Below, one piece after another: positions 35,235-43,628 of a stretch of DNA of 64,000 nt; position 1 is the stretch's first letter; every line of letters starts with the position of its first letter. The stretch is from Paractinoplanes rishiriensis (GTDB lineage: Bacteria; Actinomycetota; Actinomycetes; Mycobacteriales; Micromonosporaceae): contig NZ_BOMV01000065.1 of the NCBI RefSeq assembly GCF_016862375.1, forward strand, positions 62,001 through 126,000, given 5' to 3'. Below the pieces are notes generated by a model, which was given only the letters and a program-made list of their open reading frames with translations, did no database searches and was not told where the DNA came from. A program made the translations under genes and the position numbers.

Positions 35235-36122
35235 TCAGTCCCGGACGCGATGCCATCCCGGGGCGAGCGTGGCCAGGCGTTCCACCGAGATGCAGGAGGT
35301 CAGGCAGCGTTCCTTGGCGTTGCCGAGCAGTTGGGCGGTCCAGTCGGTGAAGCCGCCGTCGCCCAGTTCGGTGTCGGCGCCGGTCAGGCGCAGTGCCAGG
35401 TCGCGGTAGTAGCCGCGGCCCCGGTCGCGGTCCGGCTCCTCGACGGCGCCGGTCGTGGCGGCGCGCAGCGCGGGGCGGTCGAAGAGGGTGAACCGGACCC
35501 GGCCGCCGGGCACGCCGGTGAGGACGCGCTGCCAGTAGTCGAGGTGGTGGCGCAGCAGCTTGGTCTCGGTGTCGGCGCCGCCGGTGGCGCGGGCGCTGGA
35601 CACCAGGGAGAACAGCCGGAAGTGCGCGCCCATCCCCGGGCCGAACCGCTGGGCCCGCAGCAGCCGGTGCGCGGCCGCCAGGTGGACCTCGCCGGTGGCG
35701 GGCTGGCGGGAGCGGCGGTCGGCGGCCTCGACGGCCAGCGCGTTGGTGCTGTCGCTGACGACCTCGGCGGTGCGCATCGTGGTGACGATCCGGTTCTGGC
35801 TGCCGGGGGCGACGGCGGCGCAGGTGCCGAGCGGGGTGACCGGGGAGAGTTCGACGCCGTCGAACGTGGCGGGCAGCAGGTGCCACAGCCGGGACTCGAC
35901 GGCGGCCAGCACGCGGGGGTCGGCGGCGGACGGGCGCACGAGGCGGTCGGCACGCCAGCGCCGGAGCAGCTCCGGTGGGCGTACCCTCTCTGCCCGGTCC
36001 CGAGCCACCGCAAGCAGTAACGTTTGCAGCTGCGTGCCCGGCAGCCCGGCCATGGCGGCACGGGTGCCCTCGGGCATCCGCGCCCACACGTGGTGCTCGG
36101 CGTCGCCTGTCACGATCGTCAC
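35235..36122 (-). CDS. Conserved protein, possibly class II aminoacyl-tRNA-synthetase-like fold
   Basis: 295 residues from the GTG at 36122. The segment WHLLPATFDGVELSPVTPLGTCAAVAPGSQNRIVTTMRTAEVVSDSTNALAVEAADRR recalls a conserved family of unknown function with a class II synthetase-like motif 2 (the TEVV...DSTN stretch). This is a tentative memory of pattern only. It has no membrane segment and no linked genes. Confidence 0.6.
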   Translation of the reverse strand: MTIVTGDAEHHVWARMPEGTRAAMAGLPGTQLQTLLLAVARDRAERVRPPELLRRWRADRLVRPSAADPRVLAAVESRLWHLLPATFDGVELSPVTPLGTCAAVAPGSQNRIVTTMRTAEVVSDSTNALAVEAADRRSRQPATGEVHLAAAHRLLRAQRFGPGMGAHFRLFSLVSSARATGGADTETKLLRHHLDYWQRVLTGVPGGRVRFTLFDRPALRAATTGAVEEPDRDRGRGYYRDLALRLTGADTELGDGGFTDWTAQLLGNAKERCLTSCISVERLATLAPGWHRVRD

Positions 36123-36203
36123 CCTGCCCGGACGGGCCGCCGCGGTCCACCGAATTCGTTACCACGCCCCGGGCTGGTGCGGCCGTGCGATCATGTCCGA
36201 CTG

Positions 36204-36986
36204 ATGGAGAACAAGTCGCTGCCGGTGCCGCTGATGTGGCGGCTCATGCTGGCGCTGTCCCGGCTCGTCGTGTTCCCGCTGTGCCGCCTGCGGGTGTCCG
36301 GGCAGATACCCGGGCAGCTGCGCGGCCGTGCCGTGATCCTGGCCGCAAATCACGTCAGCCCGTTCGACCCGATCGTGATGACCGCGGCCTGCCACAAGGC
36401 CGGTGTCGCCCCGCGGTTCCTGGCCACCGGCGGCATCTTCGACGCCCCGATCGCCGGCGCCGCGATGCGCGCGGCCGGTCACATCCGGGTCGACCGCAAC
36501 ACCACCCATGTGGCCGACGCCCTGCCCGCCGCCGCCGAGGCACTGCGCGACGGGGCGATGGTTTTGATCTACCCGGAGGGCCGCATCGGCCTGGACCCGT
36601 GGATGTGGCCGGAGCGCGGCAAGACCGGCGTGGCCCGGCTCGCCGCGATGTCCGGCGCGCCCGTCCTGCCGGTGGCGCAGTGGGGTGCGCACGCCGTCTT
36701 CCCGTACGACACCCCCAAGAACCTGCTGCGCTCCACCCTGCGCGCGATGCGCCGGCGCCCGGTCGTGCAGGTCCGCTTCGGCGACGCCCCGGTCGGCCTG
36801 CCGGCGGCGACCGGAAACACCGGCGCCCAGGCCATGAAGGCCACCCGCCTCATCATGGACGGCATCGACGAGACCCTGATCCACCTGCGTGCCGGCGAGA
36901 TGGAAACCCCGCACGTCGTCGACACCACCCGCACGCCGGACTACTCCCGCGTGCGCCCGCGACCCGACCGGGCCACCCATCCCTGA
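36204..36986 (+). CDS. 1-acyl-sn-glycerol-3-phosphate acyltransferase-like protein
   Basis: 260 residues. Acyltransferase blocks: I NHVSPFDPIV (NHxxxxD), II with GHIRVDR, III VLIYPEGRIGLD, and IV APVLPVAQWGAH. A hydrophobic N-terminal helix (LMWRLMLALSRLVVFPLC) anchors it to the membrane. It adds an acyl chain to lysophosphatidate or a related glycolipid precursor in phospholipid synthesis. Confidence 0.85.
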   Translation: MENKSLPVPLMWRLMLALSRLVVFPLCRLRVSGQIPGQLRGRAVILAANHVSPFDPIVMTAACHKAGVAPRFLATGGIFDAPIAGAAMRAAGHIRVDRNTTHVADALPAAAEALRDGAMVLIYPEGRIGLDPWMWPERGKTGVARLAAMSGAPVLPVAQWGAHAVFPYDTPKNLLRSTLRAMRRRPVVQVRFGDAPVGLPAATGNTGAQAMKATRLIMDGIDETLIHLRAGEMETPHVVDTTRTPDYSRVRPRPDRATHP

Positions 36987-37031
36987 CCGCCGGGTTTATA
37001 CTCGACCTCAGAGCTTATTTGAGGGGAACGC
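36981..37031 (+). promoter_or_regulatory. Promoter and leader of the HAD phosphatase gene
   Basis: A -10-like TATACT at 36997-37002 lies about 18 bases after CTGACC (36983-36988). A short AT-rich leader with the ribosome-binding site GAGGGGAA precedes the GTG at 37032. In contrast to many genes here it has a proper leader. Confidence 0.6.
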
Positions 37032-37655
37032 GTGGACCTGACAACCGTGGCAGCCCTGCTGCTCGACATGGACGGCACCCTCGTCGACTCCGACGCCGCC
37101 GTCGAACGCGCCTGGCACACCTGGGCGGCCGAACACGGCGTCGACCCGGCCGCCGCCCTCGCGATCGCCCACGGCGCCCCCGCCGCCGACACCGTGCGCC
37201 GCCTGCTGCCCGGCCTCGACGAACCCGCCGGCACCACCGCCGCCCTGCGCCAGCTCGAGCTGCAGTACGACGACCTCGCCGACGTGACCGCCACCCCCGG
37301 CGCCACCGACCTGATCGCCGCCCTCACCCGCCTCGGCCTGCCCTGGGCCGTCGTCACCAGCGCCGACACCCGCCTCGCCAAGGCCCGCTTAGCCGCCGCC
37401 GGCATCGACCCGCCGGTGCTGGTCACCACCGACGACATCACCGCCGGCAAACCCAGCCCCGAGGGCTACCTGCGCGCCGCCGAACTCCTCGGCACCCCAC
37501 CCGCCCGCTGCCTGGTCGTCGAGGACGCCGAGGTCGGCATCCGCGCCGGCCACGCCGCCGGGGCCGCCACCGCCGGCCTCAAGGGCGTGGCCGCCGACCT
37601 CCCCATCGGCGACCTCGGCCAGCTGGCCACCCTGCTGCTGGCCGCCCGCGCCTGA
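37032..37655 (+). CDS. HAD-superfamily phosphatase (beta-phosphoglucomutase-like group)
   Basis: 207 residues. HAD motifs: I LLLDMDGTLVDSD, II VVTSAD, III Lys in AGKPSPEGY, IV VVEDAEVGIRAGHAAG. A helical cap between motifs I and II places it with sugar-phosphate or glycerol-phosphate phosphatases. Codons are strongly C-ended. Confidence 0.88.
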   Translation: MDLTTVAALLLDMDGTLVDSDAAVERAWHTWAAEHGVDPAAALAIAHGAPAADTVRRLLPGLDEPAGTTAALRQLELQYDDLADVTATPGATDLIAALTRLGLPWAVVTSADTRLAKARLAAAGIDPPVLVTTDDITAGKPSPEGYLRAAELLGTPPARCLVVEDAEVGIRAGHAAGAATAGLKGVAADLPIGDLGQLATLLLAARA

Positions 37656-37691
37656 CCCCAGACCCGGCTGGCCCGATTCACCCGGCCCGGC

Positions 37692-37718
37692 CCGCTCCGG
37701 CCGGCCCGGCCGGAGCGG
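37692..37718. terminator. Bidirectional terminator stem
   Basis: CCGCTCCGGCC, a five-base loop and GGCCGGAGCGG form an 11-bp perfect stem between the converging HAD and coiled-coil protein genes. No T-run follows, as is common in high-GC actinobacteria. Confidence 0.7.
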
Positions 37719-37720
37719 CC

Positions 37721-38479
37721 TCAGTGCGCGTCGCCCAACTCCGCCAACCGCGCCTCCACCTCCGCGAGCTCGGCCCGCAACCGCTGTGCCTGCTGCTCCG
37801 CCTCGGCCCGCTCGGCCGCCAGGATGTGCTCCACCGCCTCCTGCACGCCCGGCATGTCCACCAGCGACACCATCCGCAGCGCCTCCGCCGGGCGGATCAC
37901 ATAGGGTTTCGCCAGCACCTTGGCACCCTGGTTGGCGGCGATCGTCCACTCGCCCTCGCCGTAGGCCAGCGTCACCGTCAACGACGGCGCCGGCTTCGAT
38001 TTCGCCGACCGGGACGCCGCCTTACGCGGCGCGGAAGCCGTCACGTCGTCTCCACCCTTCCGTGGCGCGGGCGCGCTCACCACACCATCCTCCCTGCCCG
38101 CCGCCTCCCTGCCCGCCGCCGGTGCCGGTGGCGGCGCCACGCTGGCCTTCTTGACCGGCACCGGCTTGTCGATCACGAACTCCGGCATTGGTGGCGCCGG
38201 TGGCTCCGGTTTCGGCTCGGCCGCCGGAACCGCCTTACGGGCCGCCACCCCGCGCGGCGCCACCCGCAGATCAGTGGGGGAGAAGGGCAACTCGTCGCGC
38301 CCGAACCGCACCACCACCCACTCGTCGGACACCGCCGGATCGTCCAGCGACACCACCTGGCCGATCTGCCCTGAGATCTGCCCCGCCGCCTCGGTGAACT
38401 GCACCCGCGGCTTACGTCCGGCAGCCAACCCGTCCCGGATTGCCGCCAGCTCGTCCGTGCTCAAACCACGGGCCACCAT
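37721..38479 (-). CDS. Conserved actinobacterial protein with beta N-domain, Lys/Pro/Ala linker and coiled-coil C-terminus
   Basis: 252 residues from the ATG at 38479 with ribosome-binding site GGAGGG. Residues 1-75 form a conserved block (LSTDELAAIRDGLAAGRKPRVQFTEAAGQISGQIGQVVSLDDPAVSDEWVVVRFGRDELPFSPTDLR). A basic, proline-rich linker of about 85 residues carries an AAGRE duplication, and the end is coiled coil (ILAAERAEAEQQAQRLRAELAEVEARLAELGDAH). The basic linker suggests nucleic-acid binding, but no function is established. Confidence 0.7.
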   Translation of the reverse strand: MVARGLSTDELAAIRDGLAAGRKPRVQFTEAAGQISGQIGQVVSLDDPAVSDEWVVVRFGRDELPFSPTDLRVAPRGVAARKAVPAAEPKPEPPAPPMPEFVIDKPVPVKKASVAPPPAPAAGREAAGREDGVVSAPAPRKGGDDVTASAPRKAASRSAKSKPAPSLTVTLAYGEGEWTIAANQGAKVLAKPYVIRPAEALRMVSLVDMPGVQEAVEHILAAERAEAEQQAQRLRAELAEVEARLAELGDAH

Positions 38480-38584
38480 CACACCCTCCATCAAGATTCG
38501 AACGCCTGTATCAATCTTTCTACCAGGGGGCACCGACAACTTCGCCGACCACCACCCCGGCGAGTCCGGTCACCACGCCTGTGC

Positions 38585-39301
38585 TCACTGCGGTGGGCGC
38601 CCCGTCACGCAATATTCCCGGCCGGCCGGATCCTGCAACGTCGTCCACTCACCGGGCACCCGCCGCACCACCACAGCACCCAGCGCCACCTGCCGGTCCA
38701 CCTCGAGGTCCACATCGTCACAGGCAAAATCCAGGTGTACGCCCGCCACGCCCGGCCCGGTCCGCTGCAGCAGGAACCGCACCGGCAACCCGGCCACCCG
38801 CTCCAGCACCTCGAACTCCGGCAGATCCGACGGGCGCCGCACGAACCCGGTCAACTCCGTCCAGAAAGCCGCCTCCCGCTCGAACCGGTCCACCGGCACG
38901 TCCAGGCACAGCTGGTCCACCCCACTCGACTGACCGCCCGGCCACCGCACCGGACCCGGCACCGCGTGCTCCCCATGCCACGTGACCAGGCAGAACACGA
39001 CACCGGCAGGGGAGCGGAGCACCACGAGACCGTCCTGGTCGCGTACCACCTCAGCACCGAGACCCACCGCCGTGCCGGCGGCGGCAGACACCCCGGCCAC
39101 ATGGAGATCAAAGTGGGCACGCGGCGGGCCAGATCCGATCAGCTGTACGCGGAGATAAGCGTCCCCCGTGCCCGGCACCAGCGTCGCGAACGTGCCACCG
39201 TCGCGCCGCGCGGACAGCGTCGTCCCCGTCGCCGCCAGCCAGAACGGCTCCGCGGCCGCCGAGGGGGAGTCGAGGAACCCAGTGATCCAGCGTACAAACA
39301 T
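38585..39301 (-). CDS. VOC/glyoxalase superfamily protein, two domains
   Basis: 238 residues made of two vicinal-oxygen-chelate repeats (residues about 5-115 and 118-238; the second ends HLDFACDDVDLEVDRQVALGAVVVRRVPGEWTTLQDPAGREYCV). Such pairs bind a metal for lyase, dioxygenase or drug-binding activities; the substrate is unknown. TACGGT seven bases before the ATG suggests a leaderless mRNA. Confidence 0.8.
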   Translation of the reverse strand: MFVRWITGFLDSPSAAAEPFWLAATGTTLSARRDGGTFATLVPGTGDAYLRVQLIGSGPPRAHFDLHVAGVSAAAGTAVGLGAEVVRDQDGLVVLRSPAGVVFCLVTWHGEHAVPGPVRWPGGQSSGVDQLCLDVPVDRFEREAAFWTELTGFVRRPSDLPEFEVLERVAGLPVRFLLQRTGPGVAGVHLDFACDDVDLEVDRQVALGAVVVRRVPGEWTTLQDPAGREYCVTGRPPQ

Positions 39302-39542
39302 GACCCCGACCGTAGGCGACCCACCGAAAAATGTCGGAGCCCCCGACTAACCTCCCCGCCATGCCCACCTCACCGCCCCACGCCGCGCTCCGCATACGGC
39401 ACCTGAGTGCACGCGACACCTTGCTTCGGCATGGCCGCTCAACCCACCGGACCAGGGGAGAGGCCGAGGTAGAACACGTCCTTGTCAGAGCCACCGCGCC
39501 CCGGAGGGACGGGAAGCGCACACCGGCGTTCGCGAGACCAAG
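39302..39542. other. Intergenic region without a convincing gene
   Basis: 241 bp between the divergent VOC and kinase genes. Short open frames exist on both strands but lack family resemblance or start signals. A TAACCT element followed by an ATG at 39361 looks like a leaderless start but leads only to an unsupported short frame. Confidence 0.5.
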
Positions 39543-40244
39543 ATGGGACACGACATGGGCCACGGCACCCGCGCAGAGTTGCTCGGCCATCTAGCTGAGG
39601 CGGTCGGGGCCGTCACCGCCACACATCCGACGCGGGTTGCCATCGACGGGCCGCCCGCCGCCGGCAAGACCACCCTCGCCGACGAACTCGCCGTCACCCT
39701 GCGCGCACAGGGCCGCGACGTCATCCGGGCGACGATCGACCACTTCCTCTTCCCCCGCGCACAGCGCTATCCGCGCGGCGAATACTCGGCCGAAGGCTGT
39801 TACTTCGACACCCACGACTACGACTCGCTGAACCGGATCCTGCTCGATCCGCTCGGCCCGAACGGAGATCGAAGCTTCCAGCACGCGGCCTACGACCACA
39901 CCACGGACACAGCGATGTCCCCGCCGGTCGGCACCGCCCGCGCCGACGCCGTCCTGCTCTTCGACGGCGTCTTCCTCATGCGGCCGGAACTGGTTGAACG
40001 GTGGGACCTCCGTGTCTTCGTATCGGTTGCGCTCGAGAGGACCGTGGATCGTGCCGTGATCCGGGCACGCCAGGTGTCATCTCAGGCCGACGTCGAACGA
40101 CGGTGGCGCGAGCGTTACATCCCCGCCCAGCAGTTGTACTTCGCGACCGTCCGCCCTGCCGATCACGCCGACATCATCGTGCACAACGACGAACCAGAGC
40201 GGCCGGCCTGGGACGACCGCTGTGCTGGCCGTTGCCATGGGTGA
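39543..40244 (+). CDS. Uridine-kinase-like P-loop protein
   Basis: 233 residues. Walker A is AIDGPPAAGKTTLADELA, followed by DHFLFPRAQRYPRGEYSAEGCYFDTHDYDSL and DAVLLFDGVFLMRPELVERWDLRVFVSV, typical of the uridine kinase-like family of actinobacteria. The end (HADIIVHNDEPERPAW) is near the usual terminus, but the last residues DDRCAGRCHG look non-native. ATG 39543 or 39555 could be the start. It is the last gene before the dif-like site. Confidence 0.75.
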   Translation: MGHDMGHGTRAELLGHLAEAVGAVTATHPTRVAIDGPPAAGKTTLADELAVTLRAQGRDVIRATIDHFLFPRAQRYPRGEYSAEGCYFDTHDYDSLNRILLDPLGPNGDRSFQHAAYDHTTDTAMSPPVGTARADAVLLFDGVFLMRPELVERWDLRVFVSVALERTVDRAVIRARQVSSQADVERRWRERYIPAQQLYFATVRPADHADIIVHNDEPERPAWDDRCAGRCHG

Positions 40245-40307
40245 ACATCTGGTTCCGCTGAGCGCCGAGAGATCGACGCTGCTGCGCCCGCTTCATCGAT
40301 CAGATCC

Positions 40308-40335
40308 CGGGTCGATAATTTACATTATGTCAACT
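40308..40335 (+). other. dif: Putative chromosomal dif site (XerC/XerD recombination site)
   Basis: Left arm CGGGTCGATAA, spacer TTTACA, right arm TTATGTCAACT. The published actinobacterial consensus, as I recall it, has left arm TTCRCCGATAA, spacer TVNACA and right arm TTATGTCAAGT. The seven bases CGATAAT and the run ACATTATGTCAA match exactly; only the outer left arm and one right-arm base differ. XerC/XerD act here with FtsK to resolve chromosome dimers at the terminus. It sits in an intergenic region, as dif sites do. Confidence 0.75.
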
Positions 40336-40567
40336 AGAAGCGCCGGGAGGAGGTGGTGCTTGCGGAGGAAGCGATGAGCCGGCGTTTAGCGGTCGCTGGG
40401 AACGCCACTCCCGCCAGAACGCTGCGGTCGCGTTTCGGACCGTGCTGCTAGCCACGCGGGTCGGGTGCGAACCGTGTGACGGCGCCTTGGGTCTTGCCGC
40501 GGACCGGCCCCGACGGGCGTCGGGAGCACGGCGACCGGGTGTCGTCGTGCTGGGCGCGCGCTGGGCG

Positions 40568-40609
40568 GCCGAGCTGTTAGTGCCGAGCTGTTAGTGCCGA
40601 GCTGTTAGT
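40568..40609. repeat. Triple 14-bp direct repeat
   Basis: Three perfect contiguous copies of gccgagctgttagt in non-coding sequence between the two Xer-like sites. Confidence 0.95.
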
Positions 40610-40801
40610 AAGGAACCCGCGCCGCCGCGGTGGTTCTGCGCCTGGTGGGTGCCGCGCCACGCTGGAGTGGTCCCGGCCGCTTGGTGATCTCTACGGCGGG
40701 GCGCTCGGCTCTGGGCTAGCTTCCGCGCACGGTCTGTCGGCAGCTGCTCTTGCTTCTCGTCGGTGAACTGGGAACGGACACCAGCTGCTATAAATGCCTA
40801 G

Positions 40802-40829
40802 ATGCTGCATAATATACCTTATGCATGAC
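40802..40829 (+). other. Second Xer-like recombination site over the recombinase start
   Basis: Left arm ATGCTGCATAA, spacer TATACC, right arm TTATGCATGAC. The inner seven bases of the arms (TGCATAA / TTATGCA) are perfectly inverted around a six-base spacer, the architecture of Xer sites. The ATG of the recombinase (40821) is inside the right arm, so the site could also be an operator or attachment site. Confidence 0.5.
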
Positions 40830-41774
40830 GAACGAGACATTACGGCTGAGGGGCTTGTCGAGGAGTTTTTGGCTGCTCGGGCTACGCGTAAGCCTTCGGT
40901 GCATACGTTGCAGGCCTATCGGCGGGATCTTCGGGCTGTGCTGGGACTCGTCGACGGTGAAAGGGTTACTCTCGGTGACCTCTCCCCTCGTTTGCTGCGG
41001 TCGGCGTTTGCCCGGTTTGCGGCGGAGCGGTCGCCGGCTTCGGTGGCTCGGGCCTGGTCGTCGTGGAATGCGTTCTTCACGTTTCTGGTGACTGAGCAGG
41101 TGGTTGCGGGTAATCCGATGTCGGCGGTGGACAAACCCCGGCTGCCCGCGCACTCCCCCAAGCCGCTGCGTGGTGAGGACACGCCGGAGCAGCTTCTCGA
41201 GAGGGTCAGCCAGGTCGACGACCGGCAGCGGGATCCGTGGCCGGAGCGGGACGTCGCCGTGCTGGCGCTGGCGTTGTGTGCGGGGCTTCGGCTGTCCGAA
41301 CTGCTTGCTCTGCGTATCGGGTCGGTCCTGGGGCGGCCGGGTGAGCGGCGGGTCGAGGTGGCGGGTAAGGGCGGGCGGCCGCGGACGGTGCCGATCGAGC
41401 CGGAGCTGGACCGGGTGGTGGAGCGGTACCTGGATTCGCGGCGGGTCCGGTTCGGGCGGGCCGAGGCGGCCTCTCTCCTGCTGGTGGACCGGCGCGGGCA
41501 GCCGCTGCGGCGCGGTGGGCTGCAGTATCTGGTGGAGTCCTGTTACCGGCGCGCGGGGATTGTGGACCGGGTTCCGCGGGGTGCGCAGCTGCACGCGTTG
41601 CGGCACACGTTCGCTACGCGGCTGGCCGAGGACGGGGCCAACGCTTCCGAGATCATGCGGTTGCTGGGGCACGCGTCGCTGACCACGTCGCAGGGTTACA
41701 TCGAGGTGACGGCCGAGCAGCAGCGGGCGGCCGTGCGGGCCAATCGCACCAACCGGGCGCTGCGCGACCTTTGA
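40821..41774 (+). CDS. Tyrosine recombinase of the XerC/XerD type
   Basis: 317 residues. A SAM-like core-binding domain (residues 8-105) precedes the catalytic domain with Arg157 (CAGLRLSELLAL), Lys183 (VAGKGGRPRTVPI), His258 and Arg261 (LHALRHTFATRL), His284 (LLGHASLTTSQGY) and nucleophile Tyr293, so all catalytic residues are present. Length and motifs match XerC/XerD rather than phage integrases. Its 5' half uses more T-ended codons than the neighbours, a sign of possible transfer. It lies 486 bp from the dif match. Confidence 0.85.
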   Translation: MHDERDITAEGLVEEFLAARATRKPSVHTLQAYRRDLRAVLGLVDGERVTLGDLSPRLLRSAFARFAAERSPASVARAWSSWNAFFTFLVTEQVVAGNPMSAVDKPRLPAHSPKPLRGEDTPEQLLERVSQVDDRQRDPWPERDVAVLALALCAGLRLSELLALRIGSVLGRPGERRVEVAGKGGRPRTVPIEPELDRVVERYLDSRRVRFGRAEAASLLLVDRRGQPLRRGGLQYLVESCYRRAGIVDRVPRGAQLHALRHTFATRLAEDGANASEIMRLLGHASLTTSQGYIEVTAEQQRAAVRANRTNRALRDL

Positions 41775-41873
41775 GGTACGGGCGATCTTTGAGGTTTGGC
41801 TGGGTTGGCTCGATCCGTTACTCTCCTGCGCTGTGCGGGCAAACCGCCCGGTGTTCGCAGGGGGTCAGCCGGC

Positions 41874-43256
41874 GTGGCCGCAGATGAGATTTCGCAGGTG
41901 GAGCCCGCTCGCAGTACGCGTCGTGAGCGGACCGGGTGGTATTTCTACGATTGGGCCAACTCCGCCTTTTCCACCACGGTTCTGACCGTTTTTCTCGGGC
42001 CGTTCCTGACCACTGTCACCGAGGTGGCGGCGGGTTGTGAGCTCGGGGCGGACGAGTGCAACGGGCGGGTTTATCCGCTGGGGATCGAAGTCGCGGCGGG
42101 GTCCTATTACCCGTACGTGGTCTCGTTGTCGGTTTTCCTCACGGTTTTTGTGCTGCCGGTGATGGGGGCCATTGCGGACCGGACGCCGCGGAAGAAGGTG
42201 TTGCTGGCGTGCACGGCTTTCCTGGCGTCGGCGGCGACGATGGGGTTCGTGTTCGTCACCGGGGACCGGTATCTGCTGGGTGGGGCGCTGTTCCTGGTCG
42301 CGAACATTTCGGGTGGCGCGTCGATTGTGGTTTACAACTCGTTCCTTCCGCAGCTGGCGGGGCCGGACGAGCGGGACAAGGTGTCGAGCCGCGGGTGGGC
42401 GCTGGGGTATCTGGGTGGCGGGTTGCTGCTGGCGTTCAACCTGGTGGCGGTGACGATTCTGTCGATCGATGACGATCCGCAGCGGACGATGGATCTGGCG
42501 CGGTGGTGCATCGTGAGCGCGGGTGTGTGGTGGGCGCTGTTCACGCTCATTCCGTTGAGGTTCCTGCGGGAGCATCCGGGGGCGGCGTCGACCGAGCGGC
42601 GGGGAAATGTGCTGACGGACGGTTTCCGGCAGCTGGGGCACACGATCAGGGGCATTCGGGCGTACCCTCTGACCTTGTTTTTTCTTCTTGCCTATCTGAT
42701 CTACAACGACGGTATCCAGACCGTGATCGCGCTGGCGAGTCAGTACGGGACCGAGGAGTTGAAGCTCGGGCAGTCGACGCTGATCATCACGATTCTGCTG
42801 GTGCAGTTCCTGGCTTTCGGCGGGGCGTTGCTGCTGGGGGCGATGGCGGCGCGGATCGGTGCGCGGAAGACGGTGTTGTTCAGCCTGGCGTTGTGGCTGG
42901 GTGTGGTGGTCACGGCGTATTGGCTGCCGGAGGGTGAGCCGTTGCCGTTCATGCTGCTGGGTGCGGCGATCGGTCTGGTGCTGGGCGGCAGTCAGGCGTT
43001 GAGCCGGAGCCTGTTCTCGCAGCTGATCCCGGCGGGCAAGGAGGGCGAGTACTACGGCTTCTACGAGATCAGCGACAAGGGTACGAGCTGGCTGGGTCCG
43101 CTGGCGTTCGGGCTGGTGTTCCAGCTGACCAACAGTTACCGGGTGGGCATCGTGTCGCTGGTGTTCTTCTTCCTGGTGGGTGGCATCCTGCTGGCGCTGG
43201 TGCCGATCCGCCGGGCGATCGTGGCGGCCGGGAACACACCTCCGCGGGTGGTCTGA
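41874..43256 (+). CDS. MFS permease of the UMF1/Atg22-like family
   Basis: 460 residues, about 12 membrane segments. The N-terminal GWYFYDWANSAFSTTVLTVFLGPFLT is the UMF1 signature, and GYLGGGLLLAFNLVAV and EYYGFYEISDKGTSWLGPLAFG match the family pattern. Substrates are unknown, perhaps amino acids by analogy with Atg22. The GTG at 41874 is chosen for the AGGGGG run nine bases upstream. Confidence 0.85.
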   Translation: MAADEISQVEPARSTRRERTGWYFYDWANSAFSTTVLTVFLGPFLTTVTEVAAGCELGADECNGRVYPLGIEVAAGSYYPYVVSLSVFLTVFVLPVMGAIADRTPRKKVLLACTAFLASAATMGFVFVTGDRYLLGGALFLVANISGGASIVVYNSFLPQLAGPDERDKVSSRGWALGYLGGGLLLAFNLVAVTILSIDDDPQRTMDLARWCIVSAGVWWALFTLIPLRFLREHPGAASTERRGNVLTDGFRQLGHTIRGIRAYPLTLFFLLAYLIYNDGIQTVIALASQYGTEELKLGQSTLIITILLVQFLAFGGALLLGAMAARIGARKTVLFSLALWLGVVVTAYWLPEGEPLPFMLLGAAIGLVLGGSQALSRSLFSQLIPAGKEGEYYGFYEISDKGTSWLGPLAFGLVFQLTNSYRVGIVSLVFFFLVGGILLALVPIRRAIVAAGNTPPRVV

Positions 43257-43271
43257 TCGTTGTCCGCTGCG

Positions 43272-43628
43272 ATGGACATCCGGATCGACCACGGGTCGCC
43301 GACGCCGCCCTATGAGCAGGTGCGGCTGAGGATCGCCGAGCTGGCGGCGGCGGGGCTGCTGCCGGCGGGGACGAAGCTGCCGCCGGTGCGGGTGTTGGCG
43401 GCGGATCTGGGTCTGGCGGTGAACACGGTGGCGCGGGCCTACAAGGAGCTGGAGGCGGCCGGCCTGGTGGAGACGCGGGGGCGGCTGGGCACGGTGGTCA
43501 CGTCGCGGGCGGCGGGGACGTCGTCGCAGGCCCAGCGGGCGGCCGCGGCCTATGCGGAGCAGACCCGGGCGCTGGGGGTGGCTCCGGAGACGGCGCTGGC
43601 GCTGGTGCGGGCGGCGCTGGGTCTATAG
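43272..43628 (+). CDS. GntR-family regulator, YtrA type
   Basis: 118 residues. The winged helix reads PPYEQVRLRIAELAAAGLLPAGTKLPPVRVLAADLGLAVNTVARAYKELEAAGLVETRGRLGTVV, followed by a short dimerisation helix; there is no large effector domain. YtrA-type proteins usually repress ABC transporters, but none is adjacent here. An in-frame TTG at 43260 is an alternative start. Confidence 0.82.
   Translation: MDIRIDHGSPTPPYEQVRLRIAELAAAGLLPAGTKLPPVRVLAADLGLAVNTVARAYKELEAAGLVETRGRLGTVVTSRAAGTSSQAQRAAAAYAEQTRALGVAPETALALVRAALGL

Larger units (their letters stand above)
40245..40820. other. Non-coding, AT-richer region with Xer-type sites and decayed sequence
   Basis: 576 bp without a supported gene. 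It holds the dif match (40308-40335), a triple 14-bp repeat (40568-40609) and a second Xer-like site (40802-40829). Base composition around the two sites is clearly more AT-rich than the coding sequence. Confidence 0.7.

Noticed and set aside
39331..39594. Short frames between the VOC and kinase genes
   Set aside because: No motif, no conservation clue and composition of random high-GC translation.
40374..40451. 25-codon frame with a GGAGGAAGCG ribosome-binding-like site after dif
   Set aside because: The peptide is Arg-rich with no recognisable pattern, in a decayed AT-rich region; kept only as a note.
40785..40830. Palindrome over the recombinase start as a transcription terminator
   Set aside because: The stem is only seven AT-rich pairs with a six-base loop and lies on a start codon; site-specific recombination or operator function fits better.
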